Shown here: positions 1-5,054 of the stretch, piece after piece | Layout of the letters: each line of letters begins with the position of its first letter | Position numbering within the stretch: the first letter of the stretch is position 1 | NCBI GenBank assembly: GCA_964422155.1 | Contig: CAYQZZ010000106.1 | Span: forward strand, 1-5,054 | Reading direction: 5' to 3' | DNA: 5,054 bases | Source: JBGPRB01 sp964422155 | Lineage (GTDB): Bacteria; Chloroflexota; Dehalococcoidia; Dehalococcoidales; RBG-16-60-22 | The notes under the pieces: model-generated | What the model was told of the DNA's origin: nothing | The model's database searches: none | What the model saw: the letters and a program-made list of their open reading frames with translations, nothing else | Position numbers and translations under genes: made by a program

Positions 1-1454
1 CCGCTGCGGGTCGAGGCTACTTCTCCCCGCCAGGGCTCATAGCCAAGAAAGATGGCATTCATGATGCCTTCACCACGGGTGGCGGTCAGAAAAGCACTAC
101 GGAAACCAATGAGCCCTTTGGTAGGTATGTGGTATTCCAAATGTACGTTATCACCATCGTTGCGCATATCCACGAGCTGGGCCTGCCGATTGCTAAGCAT
201 TTCGGTTAAAACCCCAATGTATTCAGCCTTGGTATCAATGTTTAGAGCCTCCACGGGTTCCATAAGCTTGCCATCAACTACCTTGGTAATGGCTTCCGGC
301 TTGGAAACTTCAAATTCGTAGCCCTCCCGGCGCATGGTTTCTATCAGAATAGCCAGATGCAATTCTCCTCTCCCTTTTACCAGGAAGGTGTCGGGACTAT
401 CTGTATCCTGGACCCTGAGACTAAGATTAGTCTCCAGTTCTTTGTAGAGTCGCTCCCGTAACTGGCGCGTGGTGGTGAAGCGCCCCTCGCGGCCGGCTAA
501 CGGGGAGGTGTTTACGCCAAAGGTCATCTCTACCGTCGGTTCGCCAATGTCTATGCGTGGTAGAGCTTCAGGCCTATCGGGACTGGCAATGGTATCTCCA
601 ATAGTGACTCCTTCAATGCCCGTCACCGCTACTATATCACCCGCCTCGGCTCCGGCTACCTTCACGCGTTCCAGTCCGAGGTGGGTAAATACCTCGCTAA
701 TCTCATAATTTCTCTGGTTCCCATCGGCGCTGATACAAACTACGGAGTCGCGGGCGGCTACCTTGCCTCTCCAGATTCTACCTATAGCTATTTGCCCCTT
801 GTGGCTATCGTAGTCCAGGTTAGAAACCAGCATTTGAAAGGGCCCGCTTTCAATTTGCGGCGGCGGTACTTTTTCTAAGATGCTTTCGAAGAGGGGGCTG
901 ACGTCTTTACCCTTCCTACCCGGATCCGTCACAACCGTGCCTTCCTTACCACTGGCATATAGAACCGGAAAATCAAGCTGGTCAGTACTGGTAGCTAGCT
1001 CCAGGAACAGGTCCTGCGTGAGATTGAGCACCTCCGCTATCCGCGCATTTTCTCTGTCTATTTTGTTGATAACTACAATCGGTTTCAGGCCATGTTTTAG
1101 AGCCTGGGCAAGCACAAACTTGGTCTGAGGCATAGGGCCTTCCATGGAATCCACCAGAAGCAGGCAACCGTCAGCCATATTTATGACGCGCTCCACCTCG
1201 CCGCTGAAATCGGCATGCCCCGGAGTATCGATGATATTTATCTTGACTCCCCGGTAAATCACGGCGGTATTCTTAGCCATAATAGTAATGCCTTTTTCAC
1301 GCTCGAGCGTATTCTGGTCCATGATTAACTCGCCCACTTGCTGATTATCCCGGAAGATATTACTTTGCTTAAGCAAGGCATCTACCAGAGTAGTCTTCCC
1401 ATGGTCGACATGGGCGATGATAGCGATATTTCTTATGTCATTGCGATAATTCAT
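1..1454 (-). CDS. typA: Translational GTPase TypA/BipA, 3' end outside the window
   Basis: TypA (BipA) is a ribosome-binding GTPase of the EF-G/LepA family, linked to 50S assembly and to growth under stress or cold. The 484 codons present include: the P-loop AHVDHGKTT (residues 14-22); the switch I segment DQNTLEREKGITI (46-58), typical of TypA; the G3 motif DTPGH (76-80); EGPMPQT (105-111); and the G4 motif NKID (130-133). The beta-barrel domain II covers about 200-295. The EF-G III-like domain includes VKGRGELHLAILIE (359-372), and the EF-G V-like domain includes KGLIGFRS (446-453) and GEGIMNA (461-467). The family is usually about 600 residues, so roughly the last 120, the TypA-specific C-terminal domain, lie beyond the left edge. 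The ATG at 1454 is the first possible start after the in-frame stop at 1485-1487; its ribosome site is weak (GGTG about 8 bases upstream). No frameshift or missing catalytic residue is visible. LepA and EF-G are excluded by the TypA-type switch I and C-terminal motifs. Confidence 0.97.
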   Translation of the reverse strand, partial: MNYRNDIRNIAIIAHVDHGKTTLVDALLKQSNIFRDNQQVGELIMDQNTLEREKGITIMAKNTAVIYRGVKINIIDTPGHADFSGEVERVINMADGCLLLVDSMEGPMPQTKFVLAQALKHGLKPIVVINKIDRENARIAEVLNLTQDLFLELATSTDQLDFPVLYASGKEGTVVTDPGRKGKDVSPLFESILEKVPPPQIESGPFQMLVSNLDYDSHKGQIAIGRIWRGKVAARDSVVCISADGNQRNYEISEVFTHLGLERVKVAGAEAGDIVAVTGIEGVTIGDTIASPDRPEALPRIDIGEPTVEMTFGVNTSPLAGREGRFTTTRQLRERLYKELETNLSLRVQDTDSPDTFLVKGRGELHLAILIETMRREGYEFEVSKPEAITKVVDGKLMEPVEALNIDTKAEYIGVLTEMLSNRQAQLVDMRNDGDNVHLEYHIPTKGLIGFRSAFLTATRGEGIMNAIFLGYEPWRGEVASTRS

Positions 1455-1528
1455 ATTATCAGCACCATCGCTTGATTTTAATGCTCACAATAGGCAGTAA
1501 TGTCTCCAAGAAATTCAAAGGTTAATGG

Positions 1529-1556
1529 GTACTAATTTACAATGAGGTCGTGTCAA
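1529..1556 (-). promoter_or_regulatory. Candidate sigma-70 type promoter for typA
   Basis: On the minus strand there is a perfect -35 hexamer TTGACA (1556-1551). After a 16-base spacer comes only a poor -10 match, TAGTAC (1534-1529). It would place the transcript start about 70 bases before the typA ATG, a reasonable leader. The -35 match is exact, but the weak -10 and the lack of any transcription data make this tentative. Confidence 0.3.
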
Positions 1557-1633
1557 ATGAGTATTCAGCTTCACCGTTGTCGGCTATTGAAATTAGTGAA
1601 GAGCAACCTGATATCTCTAGTCTGTGAGTGACC

Positions 1634-1666
1634 GAGGCGGCGTTTTCGCCTCACTGGTGAAGCCTC
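1634..1666. other. Hairpin with a second competing 3' arm
   Basis: GAGGCG (1634-1639) can pair with CGCCTC (1647-1652) across a 7-base loop. A second copy of GCCTC at 1662-1666, followed directly by TTTT on the plus strand, can pair with the same GAGGC, so two mutually exclusive stems are possible. The second form resembles a weak plus-strand terminator. No plus-strand gene is recognisable upstream, so any attenuation role is speculation. Confidence 0.3.
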
Positions 1667-2298
1667 TTTTAGTGAAGGACCAGAGTTCGGAAGCGATGAA
1701 GATGAAAGCATTCCCTAGGCCAGCACATTGCATTCAGATGTCCTGAAAGCTCGCCGAGACAACCCTTATTTTCGACAGTCAGAGTTTTGGTCATAAATAT
1801 CAGGCTGTTTAAGGGTGCAACAACAGTTTAACATAGGCACCAACTCTATTATACCAATGAGAGAATCTTTCTTGCAAAGACCTGGACGACCCGGAAGATG
1901 GCAAAATAGAGAGCCGGCGCTGGATCTTCATAGTACAAGATAACGAAGTGCGATTTCTTGTTAGAACATATCGGTTACCGCAAGGCAAGTCTCGGCCTTC
2001 GCCAGAGTCGTTAATACGGTGAAGAGCAGAATTTAGTCACCACTGTACGAACATCGGCATCACTGTTCCGCTGTAGGTATACCTATATTGAGGGTAAAGG
2101 GATATGCTTTATCAAGAGCATAGTCGCAATAACAACGGCATGATTTCATTCCGGGTGCCGGTTCCAGCGGGGGATAATAACCGGCTCCGAGGTCTATGAA
2201 TCCGGGCCAGTAAGAGGCTGCCGATAGAAGCCAACATGACTGCACTTTACGCTAAAAAGTACAAGGATCTTCCGAGGGAGTAATCATGAGAAAATGAC

Positions 2299-2330
2299 TT
2301 TCCACCAGGGTGGAAACAATTTACTTTTTT
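2299..2330. terminator. Perfect inverted repeat with T-tract, candidate terminator
   Basis: TTTCCACC (2299-2306) and GGTGGAAA (2309-2316) form a perfect 8-base inverted repeat around the central AG. It is followed on the plus strand by a T-rich stretch ending in six T (2325-2330). On the minus strand it is followed by a TTTT (complement of 2291-2294), so it could act in both directions. It lies about 280 bases downstream of the protease/anchor end and may close that minus-strand transcript. The U-tracts are not immediately adjacent to the stem, so efficiency is doubtful. Confidence 0.35.
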
Positions 2331-2390
2331 GTTAAGCCACCGTAATAAGTGCACGGATAGGGGTTTGGCAATGTTTTATGTTGTCAATAA

Positions 2391-2415
2391 CAAGGGCAAA
2401 AAGATAATTGCCTTG
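2391..2415. repeat. Imperfect inverted repeat (hairpin with one bulged G)
   Basis: CAAGGGCAA (2391-2399) pairs with TTGCCTTG (2408-2415), giving eight base pairs with one bulged G and an AT-rich loop. No T-tract follows, so it is not a standard terminator. It sits in AT-rich gene-free DNA and its role is unknown. Confidence 0.3.
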
Positions 2416-2519
2416 CTTATATTAATAGTTTAACATTCGAATACGTTTAAATTAATTCTGGATGTTAAATGTTATTCAAGAGGGGCAGATTTCGATGGCC
2501 TTGCTTGTAGCATTCAGCC

Positions 2520-2536
2520 ACTGTAAACACAGTTTA
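2520..2536. repeat. Short inverted repeat
   Basis: ACTGT (2520-2524) and ACAGT (2529-2533) flank the 4-base loop AAAC and are followed by TTTATTAT on the plus strand. The stem is only five base pairs and may be chance. It lies just downstream of the protease/anchor coding end on the minus strand but has no U-tract in that direction. Confidence 0.15.
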
Positions 2537-2596
2537 TTATATTGACTTAACGTGTAATCTATTCACATTCATTTGATGGCAAGGAATTTCAGGGGG

Positions 2597-2842
2597 TCAG
2601 GCCAGTCTCCTGTAGAAGAACATTAATATACCGACAATGATAACCAAGCCAGCAATAATACCACCAAAGCGCCACCAGTTGGTTGATGACTGGATTAGCT
2701 TACGGAAATTCTTGCTCTGCTGGATGCCATCGACGCCACAAAATGAACACGGACTGTATAAAAATCTAGGATAACTTCGAATACTCTCAGGTGGGGAAGA
2801 AATGATTTGGATACTTGGCGAGGAACTGAAGGAGGACTCTAT
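2597..2842 (-). pseudogene. Displaced 3' end of the protease gene: linker and C-terminal membrane anchor
   Basis: This frame is open from 2872 to the TGA at 2597-2599, overlapping the protease end in the -1 frame. Joined at the A-run it adds 81 residues: a Ser/Pro/Ile-rich linker (tail residues 1-35), a CSFC motif (32-35), a basic polar stretch, then NWW (55-57), a hydrophobic helix at about 58-76 (GGIIAGLVIIVGILMFF) and the short basic end YRRLA. Such an ending is typical of C-terminal membrane anchors, which would hold an exported protein on the outer face of the cytoplasmic membrane. The frame has no ATG or GTG before the helix and no ribosome site, so it is unlikely to be an independent gene. 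The best reading is the natural C-terminus of the subtilase, separated by a one-base contraction of the A-run, by programmed slippage or by a sequencing error. That the helix is encoded is clear; its link to the protease is inferred. Confidence 0.65.
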
Positions 2843-3918
2843 TTTGAGATAATACTGTTTTCGAGGGAAAAATCAATTCCGCTGTAACCCGTTTCAATTG
2901 CTTGACGGACTTCATCATTGAGCCGGCCATCACCATTGGAATCGGTTATAATAGGATACAATATCGCGGCCAATCCGCTGACATAGGCAGTGGCGAAAGA
3001 TGTACCGTGCTTGTAACCATAACTATTGTTGGGTAAGGTGGAATAGATTTTGAATCCGGGAGCGGCTACATCTACCCAGTCTCCATAATTAGCCAGTGGG
3101 GCGAGTGTCCCATTTTCCTGAATAGCGGTTACCGCTAAACAATTTTCATAATAGGCCGGGTAGACCGGTAGAGAATCGCCATCATTGCCGGCGGCTGCGA
3201 TGATAATGACACCATTATTCCAGGCGTAATCCACAGCCTCTTTCAACTCGGACGTGGAATCTTTTAACTCTATGCTAATATTGATTACCTTGGCACCGTT
3301 ATCAACTGCCCAGATAATGCCATCGGCCAGTGTTGAAATTTGACACTTACCTTTGTCGTCAGCTACTTTAACATTGACCAGATGACTTTCCGGCGCCACA
3401 CCTGTGATACCCGATCCGTTATCAGCGTCAGCGGCGATAATTCCAGCGATAGCGGTACCGTGACCATAAATATCATCAGCGGTGGCGCTTTTGGATAAAT
3501 TAATTTCAGCCACTACCTTTCCGCAAAGGTCTTCATGATTTTTATCAATACCAGTATCAAGCACGGCAACCAGTATCGGGGGGTTATTTTTTACACTCCG
3601 AGTAAATGATAAAGCTTTAATTTGATCCAGCGCCCACTGAGCCTTTAAATCCGAGATACTTTGAGAATATTGGTTTAATTGAATGCCGGAATTGGGAAGT
3701 CCAAAAGGTATATCTGGGGAAAGAGCCGGGCTGCCCGTTTTTTCAGTTTCCGTTACGCTAATTATTTTGGACGGCACATCGATATGCAGGCTCGAAATAC
3801 CATTGTCTGACGTACGACTATCAAGGACGGCATAGCTCGCGTTGAATCCCTGCCAGCTGGCAAATAAGCTGGCCATGATGAATGCCTGAAACAGGCATTT
3901 TTTCAAGGATATTTTCAC
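2839..3918 (-). CDS. Secreted subtilisin-like serine protease (peptidase family S8)
   Basis: This is an exported endopeptidase of the subtilase superfamily, 359 residues. An N-terminal signal peptide (MKISLKK, then a hydrophobic core to about residue 22) has a likely cut after SYA (28-30). A short, unrecognised prosegment follows (31-90). The catalytic triad is complete: Asp121 in VLDTGID, His153 in GHGTAIAG, Ser307 in GTSFATAYVSG. The oxyanion-hole Asn245 is in AAAGNDG, and the arrangement is thermitase-like. The segment DSNGDGRLND (326-335) resembles a calcium-binding dockerin/EF-hand loop. The start is GTG at 3918: it is the first start after an upstream in-frame stop and gives a proper signal peptide, though no clear Shine-Dalgarno is seen. 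The protein stops at TAG (2841-2839) directly after AAAA, while a transmembrane tail continues in the -1 frame. As read it would be released; with the tail it would be membrane-anchored (about 440 residues). It is divergent from the ASH-repeat gene. The physiological substrate is unknown. Confidence 0.93.
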   Translation of the reverse strand: MKISLKKCLFQAFIMASLFASWQGFNASYAVLDSRTSDNGISSLHIDVPSKIISVTETEKTGSPALSPDIPFGLPNSGIQLNQYSQSISDLKAQWALDQIKALSFTRSVKNNPPILVAVLDTGIDKNHEDLCGKVVAEINLSKSATADDIYGHGTAIAGIIAADADNGSGITGVAPESHLVNVKVADDKGKCQISTLADGIIWAVDNGAKVINISIELKDSTSELKEAVDYAWNNGVIIIAAAGNDGDSLPVYPAYYENCLAVTAIQENGTLAPLANYGDWVDVAAPGFKIYSTLPNNSYGYKHGTSFATAYVSGLAAILYPIITDSNGDGRLNDEVRQAIETGYSGIDFSLENSIISK

Positions 3919-4137
3919 GATATTTTATGTTATTCATAATTATCATCTTTGAGGAATCACCTAATAGTCATGAAATAGTTAGTATTTTGGTATCTAGTAC
4001 TACATGCGATTAATGTAATAAACGTTAATTTAAGGTATTTTATATCAAGCATCATTCACAATATTATGGTTATATACATTGATGTCGTAATATATTTTAT
4101 TTACGTATTAAACCTATTAACAGGGTATAAATAGGAA

Positions 4138-4189
4138 TTTCTAACCGTTTTCTAACCGATTGTTTATACAGATAATACCTTTTTCTAAC
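4138..4189 (+). promoter_or_regulatory. Three phased TTTCTAAC direct repeats, candidate regulator sites
   Basis: TTTCTAACCG occurs at 4138-4147 and exactly again at 4149-4158. A third shorter copy, TTTCTAAC, is at 4182-4189. The start-to-start distances are 11 and 33 bases, about one and three helical turns, so all copies would face the same side of the DNA. Direct repeats with an 11-base period are typical of binding sites for OmpR/PhoB-type response regulators. No such regulator is encoded in the window, so its identity is unknown. Confidence 0.4.
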
Positions 4190-4303
4190 ATTTCATCCCT
4201 TATACTAAATAGGAACTACTATATCTGGGTGAACTTATCTTTTTATAACAAACAATTTCATTAAGATCGAATATTAAAATAAATCTGCCCGGCTTGTGGC
4301 GAT

Positions 4304-4309
4304 AAAGGA
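4304..4309 (+). promoter_or_regulatory. Ribosome binding site of the ASH-repeat gene
   Basis: AAAGGA lies 6 bases before an ACG codon (4316-4318) and 9 before ATC (4319-4321). It is the only Shine-Dalgarno-like sequence near the start of the signal-peptide frame. Its ideal spacing to ACG suggests that this triplet is, or was, the start codon. Confidence 0.5.
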
Positions 4310-4315
4310 TATTAA

Positions 4316-5054
4316 ACGATCAAGAATTCTATCCTGATAACCCTAGTATTATTAACGCAGATCATCTTCCCTCAAAGTGCGGCAGCTTCGCAGTCTGCGC
4401 CCGATATCACTGTCACGCCTAAATCAATAAACTTTGGCTCCGTCCCTGTTGGCACAACCACCTTACCCGAGACAGTAACCGTGAAAAATGACGGTACAGC
4501 CGATCTCATTATCTCTTACATCGATATTGCCGGAGCCGATGCTTCTCAGTTTCATATTACCAGTGTCAATGTAACTTCCGAAATATTGCCCCCGGGTACC
4601 TCAGCCAGTGGTACCATCGTATTCGGTCCCACTTCCGCCGGTAATAAAACGGCACGCCTGCGGATCTGTTCCAATGACCCGGATGAAAGCTGGGCTTATG
4701 TTTACTTGAATGGCACCGGTACTGAGACTCCCCCGGCACCCGATATTAGCGTTGACCCGACCTCCATTGACTTCGGCTCGGTACAGGTAGGCTCTCCAAG
4801 CGCTTCCGAGAACGTGACCGTTACCAATGACGGTGATGCCGATTTGATTATCGGTAACCTCACCATTAATAACGGGCAGTTCGCCATCTCCAGCGGCAAT
4901 ATCTCCTCTCAGACACTGACTCCCGGCGCTTCGGCCAATATCAGCCTTGTCTTTACTCCGAATGCCACCGGCGCTCAATCGGCCAACCTGACCATACCCT
5001 CCAATGACCCGGATGAAAGCTGGGCTTATGTTTACTTGAATGGCACCGGTACTG
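4316..5054 (+). CDS. Exported ASH/HYDIN (choice-of-anchor D) repeat protein, C-terminus outside the window
   Basis: This is an exported protein of tandem Ig-like beta-sandwich domains of the ASPM-SPD2-HYDIN type; in bacteria these occur in large surface or secreted proteins. Numbering from ACG 4316, residues 1-24 form a signal peptide (IKNSILITLVLL core) with a likely cut after QSAAA. Domain 1 (about 30-136) and domain 2 (about 143 onward) both show the family pattern: xISVxPxSIxFGSVxVG near the start, V-T-V-x-N-D-G-x-A-D-L-I-I in the middle, then LxPGxSAxxxxxFxPxxxG and a SNDPDESWAYVYLNGTGT ending. The linker ETPPAP is Pro-rich. There is no enzymatic motif, so a structural, adhesive or scaffold role is inferred. 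The start is doubtful: the previous in-frame stop is TAA 4313-4315 and no ATG, GTG or TTG precedes the signal peptide. ACG, probably a mutated ATG, fits the ribosome site. The next canonical in-frame starts lie inside domain 1. It is divergent from the subtilase and further repeats are likely beyond the right edge. Confidence 0.85.
4670..4724 (+). repeat. 55-base exact direct repeat, copy 1
   Basis: This encodes the end of ASH domain 1 (SNDPDESWAYVYLNGTGT). It is identical base for base to 5000-5054, at a distance of 330 bases (110 codons), so the reading frame is kept. The upstream parts of the two domains are clearly diverged in sequence. Confidence 0.9.
5000..5054 (+). repeat. 55-base exact direct repeat, copy 2, cut by the window edge
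   Basis: This encodes the end of ASH domain 2 and matches 4670-4724 exactly up to the last base of the window, so the identity may continue beyond. The base just before it differs (C at 4999, T at 4669), which fixes the left boundary. Confidence 0.9.

Larger units (their letters stand above)
1455..2596. other. Gene-poor region of about 1.1 kb, possibly decayed sequence
   Basis: No reading frame on either strand gives a recognisable protein. The longest ATG frame is 61 codons on the minus strand (2060-2245) and has no ribosome site or family motif. Several frames of 25-65 codons are open without good starts, for example 1861-2019 on the plus strand. The left part has mixed composition and the part after about 2400 is AT-rich. 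It contains the small inverted repeats listed separately. No tRNA T-loop, rRNA, CRISPR repeat or transposase motif was found. It could be old intergenic DNA, a decayed gene or gene for a short RNA; the sequence alone does not decide. Confidence 0.5.
3919..4315. promoter_or_regulatory. AT-rich divergent promoter region between protease and ASH-repeat gene
   Basis: About 400 bases separate the starts of two divergent exported-protein genes, so both promoters must lie here. It is far richer in A and T than the flanking genes. It holds three TTTCTAAC direct repeats (listed separately) and a near-palindrome CCTATTAACAGG (4113-4124, 10 of 12 positions symmetric). A TATACT (4201-4206) could be a plus-strand -10 box, but no good -35 lies 16-18 bases upstream. 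No individual promoter can be assigned with confidence, and I see no known riboswitch. Confidence 0.5.

Noticed and set aside
52..1167. Plus- and minus-strand open frames of 61-89 codons within typA
   Set aside because: They are shadows of the continuous, motif-complete TypA reading frame.
1550..1627. 25-codon plus-strand frame starting at GTG and ending just before the 1634 hairpin
   Set aside because: The only upstream GAGG is too close to the start and the frame overlaps the probable typA -35 box, so it is too short to support.
1624..1746. GTG-started 40-residue plus-strand frame (MSDRGGVFASLVKPLL...)
   Set aside because: It has no ribosome site, overlaps the hairpin at 1634-1652, matches no family I recognise, and is of chance length.
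2060..2245. 61-codon minus-strand ATG frame in the gene-poor region
   Set aside because: It has no Shine-Dalgarno and no recognisable motif, and a frame of this length is expected by chance.
2370..2432. Mini-ORF MFYVVNNKGKKIIALLILIV with a hydrophobic end
   Set aside because: It has only 20 codons and no clear ribosome site; AT-rich DNA readily gives such hydrophobic stretches.
2425..2450. TTCGAAT-like T-loop suggesting a tRNA
   Set aside because: There is no GTTCGANTC context, acceptor pairing or anticodon arm around it.
4290..4315. Zinc-ribbon-like CPACGDKGY reading just before the ASH-repeat gene
   Set aside because: An in-frame stop lies immediately upstream, so only about ten codons are open; the segment is leader containing the AAAGGA site.
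4601..4978. Minus-strand open frames of 125 and 65 codons across the ASH-repeat gene
   Set aside because: They are antisense shadows; the plus-strand frame has clear domain repeats and a signal peptide.

Overview
The window is bacterial DNA holding three protein genes. Two are cut by the window edges, and about 1.1 kb between the first two shows no convincing gene. From the left: (1) the first 484 codons of the translational GTPase TypA/BipA on the minus strand (1-1454, C-terminus outside the window); (2) a gene-poor stretch with small hairpins and fragmentary open frames (1455-2596); (3) a secreted subtilisin-like serine protease on the minus strand (2839-3918); (4) an AT-rich divergent promoter region (3919-4315); (5) the first 246 codons of a plus-strand exported protein built from Ig-like ASH/HYDIN ('choice-of-anchor D') repeats (4316-5054, running off the right edge).

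TypA is a housekeeping gene and points only to Bacteria. The mix of a TypA with the ending GYEPWRGEVASTRS, a secreted S8 protease with a C-terminal membrane anchor and a choice-of-anchor D surface protein reminds me of Chloroflexota of the class Dehalococcoidia. That is an impression from family knowledge, not something the sequence proves.

Two single-base oddities stand out. First, the protease reads into a TAG stop directly after a run of four A (2842-2845). One extra A, or a -1 slip on that run, would extend it by 81 residues through a Ser/Pro linker, a CxxC and a clear transmembrane helix followed by YRRLA. The anchor frame has no usable start of its own, so it is most likely the displaced 3' end of the protease gene. 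Second, the ASH-repeat protein has a good ribosome binding site and signal peptide, but the codon at the expected start is ACG and no ATG, GTG or TTG lies between the preceding stop and the signal peptide.

The protease and the ASH protein are divergently transcribed exported proteins sharing one 400-base control region. That region carries three TTTCTAAC direct repeats spaced 11 and 33 bases, consistent with a regulator binding one face of the helix. They may be co-regulated cell-surface functions. I see no sign of a tRNA, rRNA, CRISPR array, intact transposase or known defence system, and no clear evidence of an undescribed multi-gene system.
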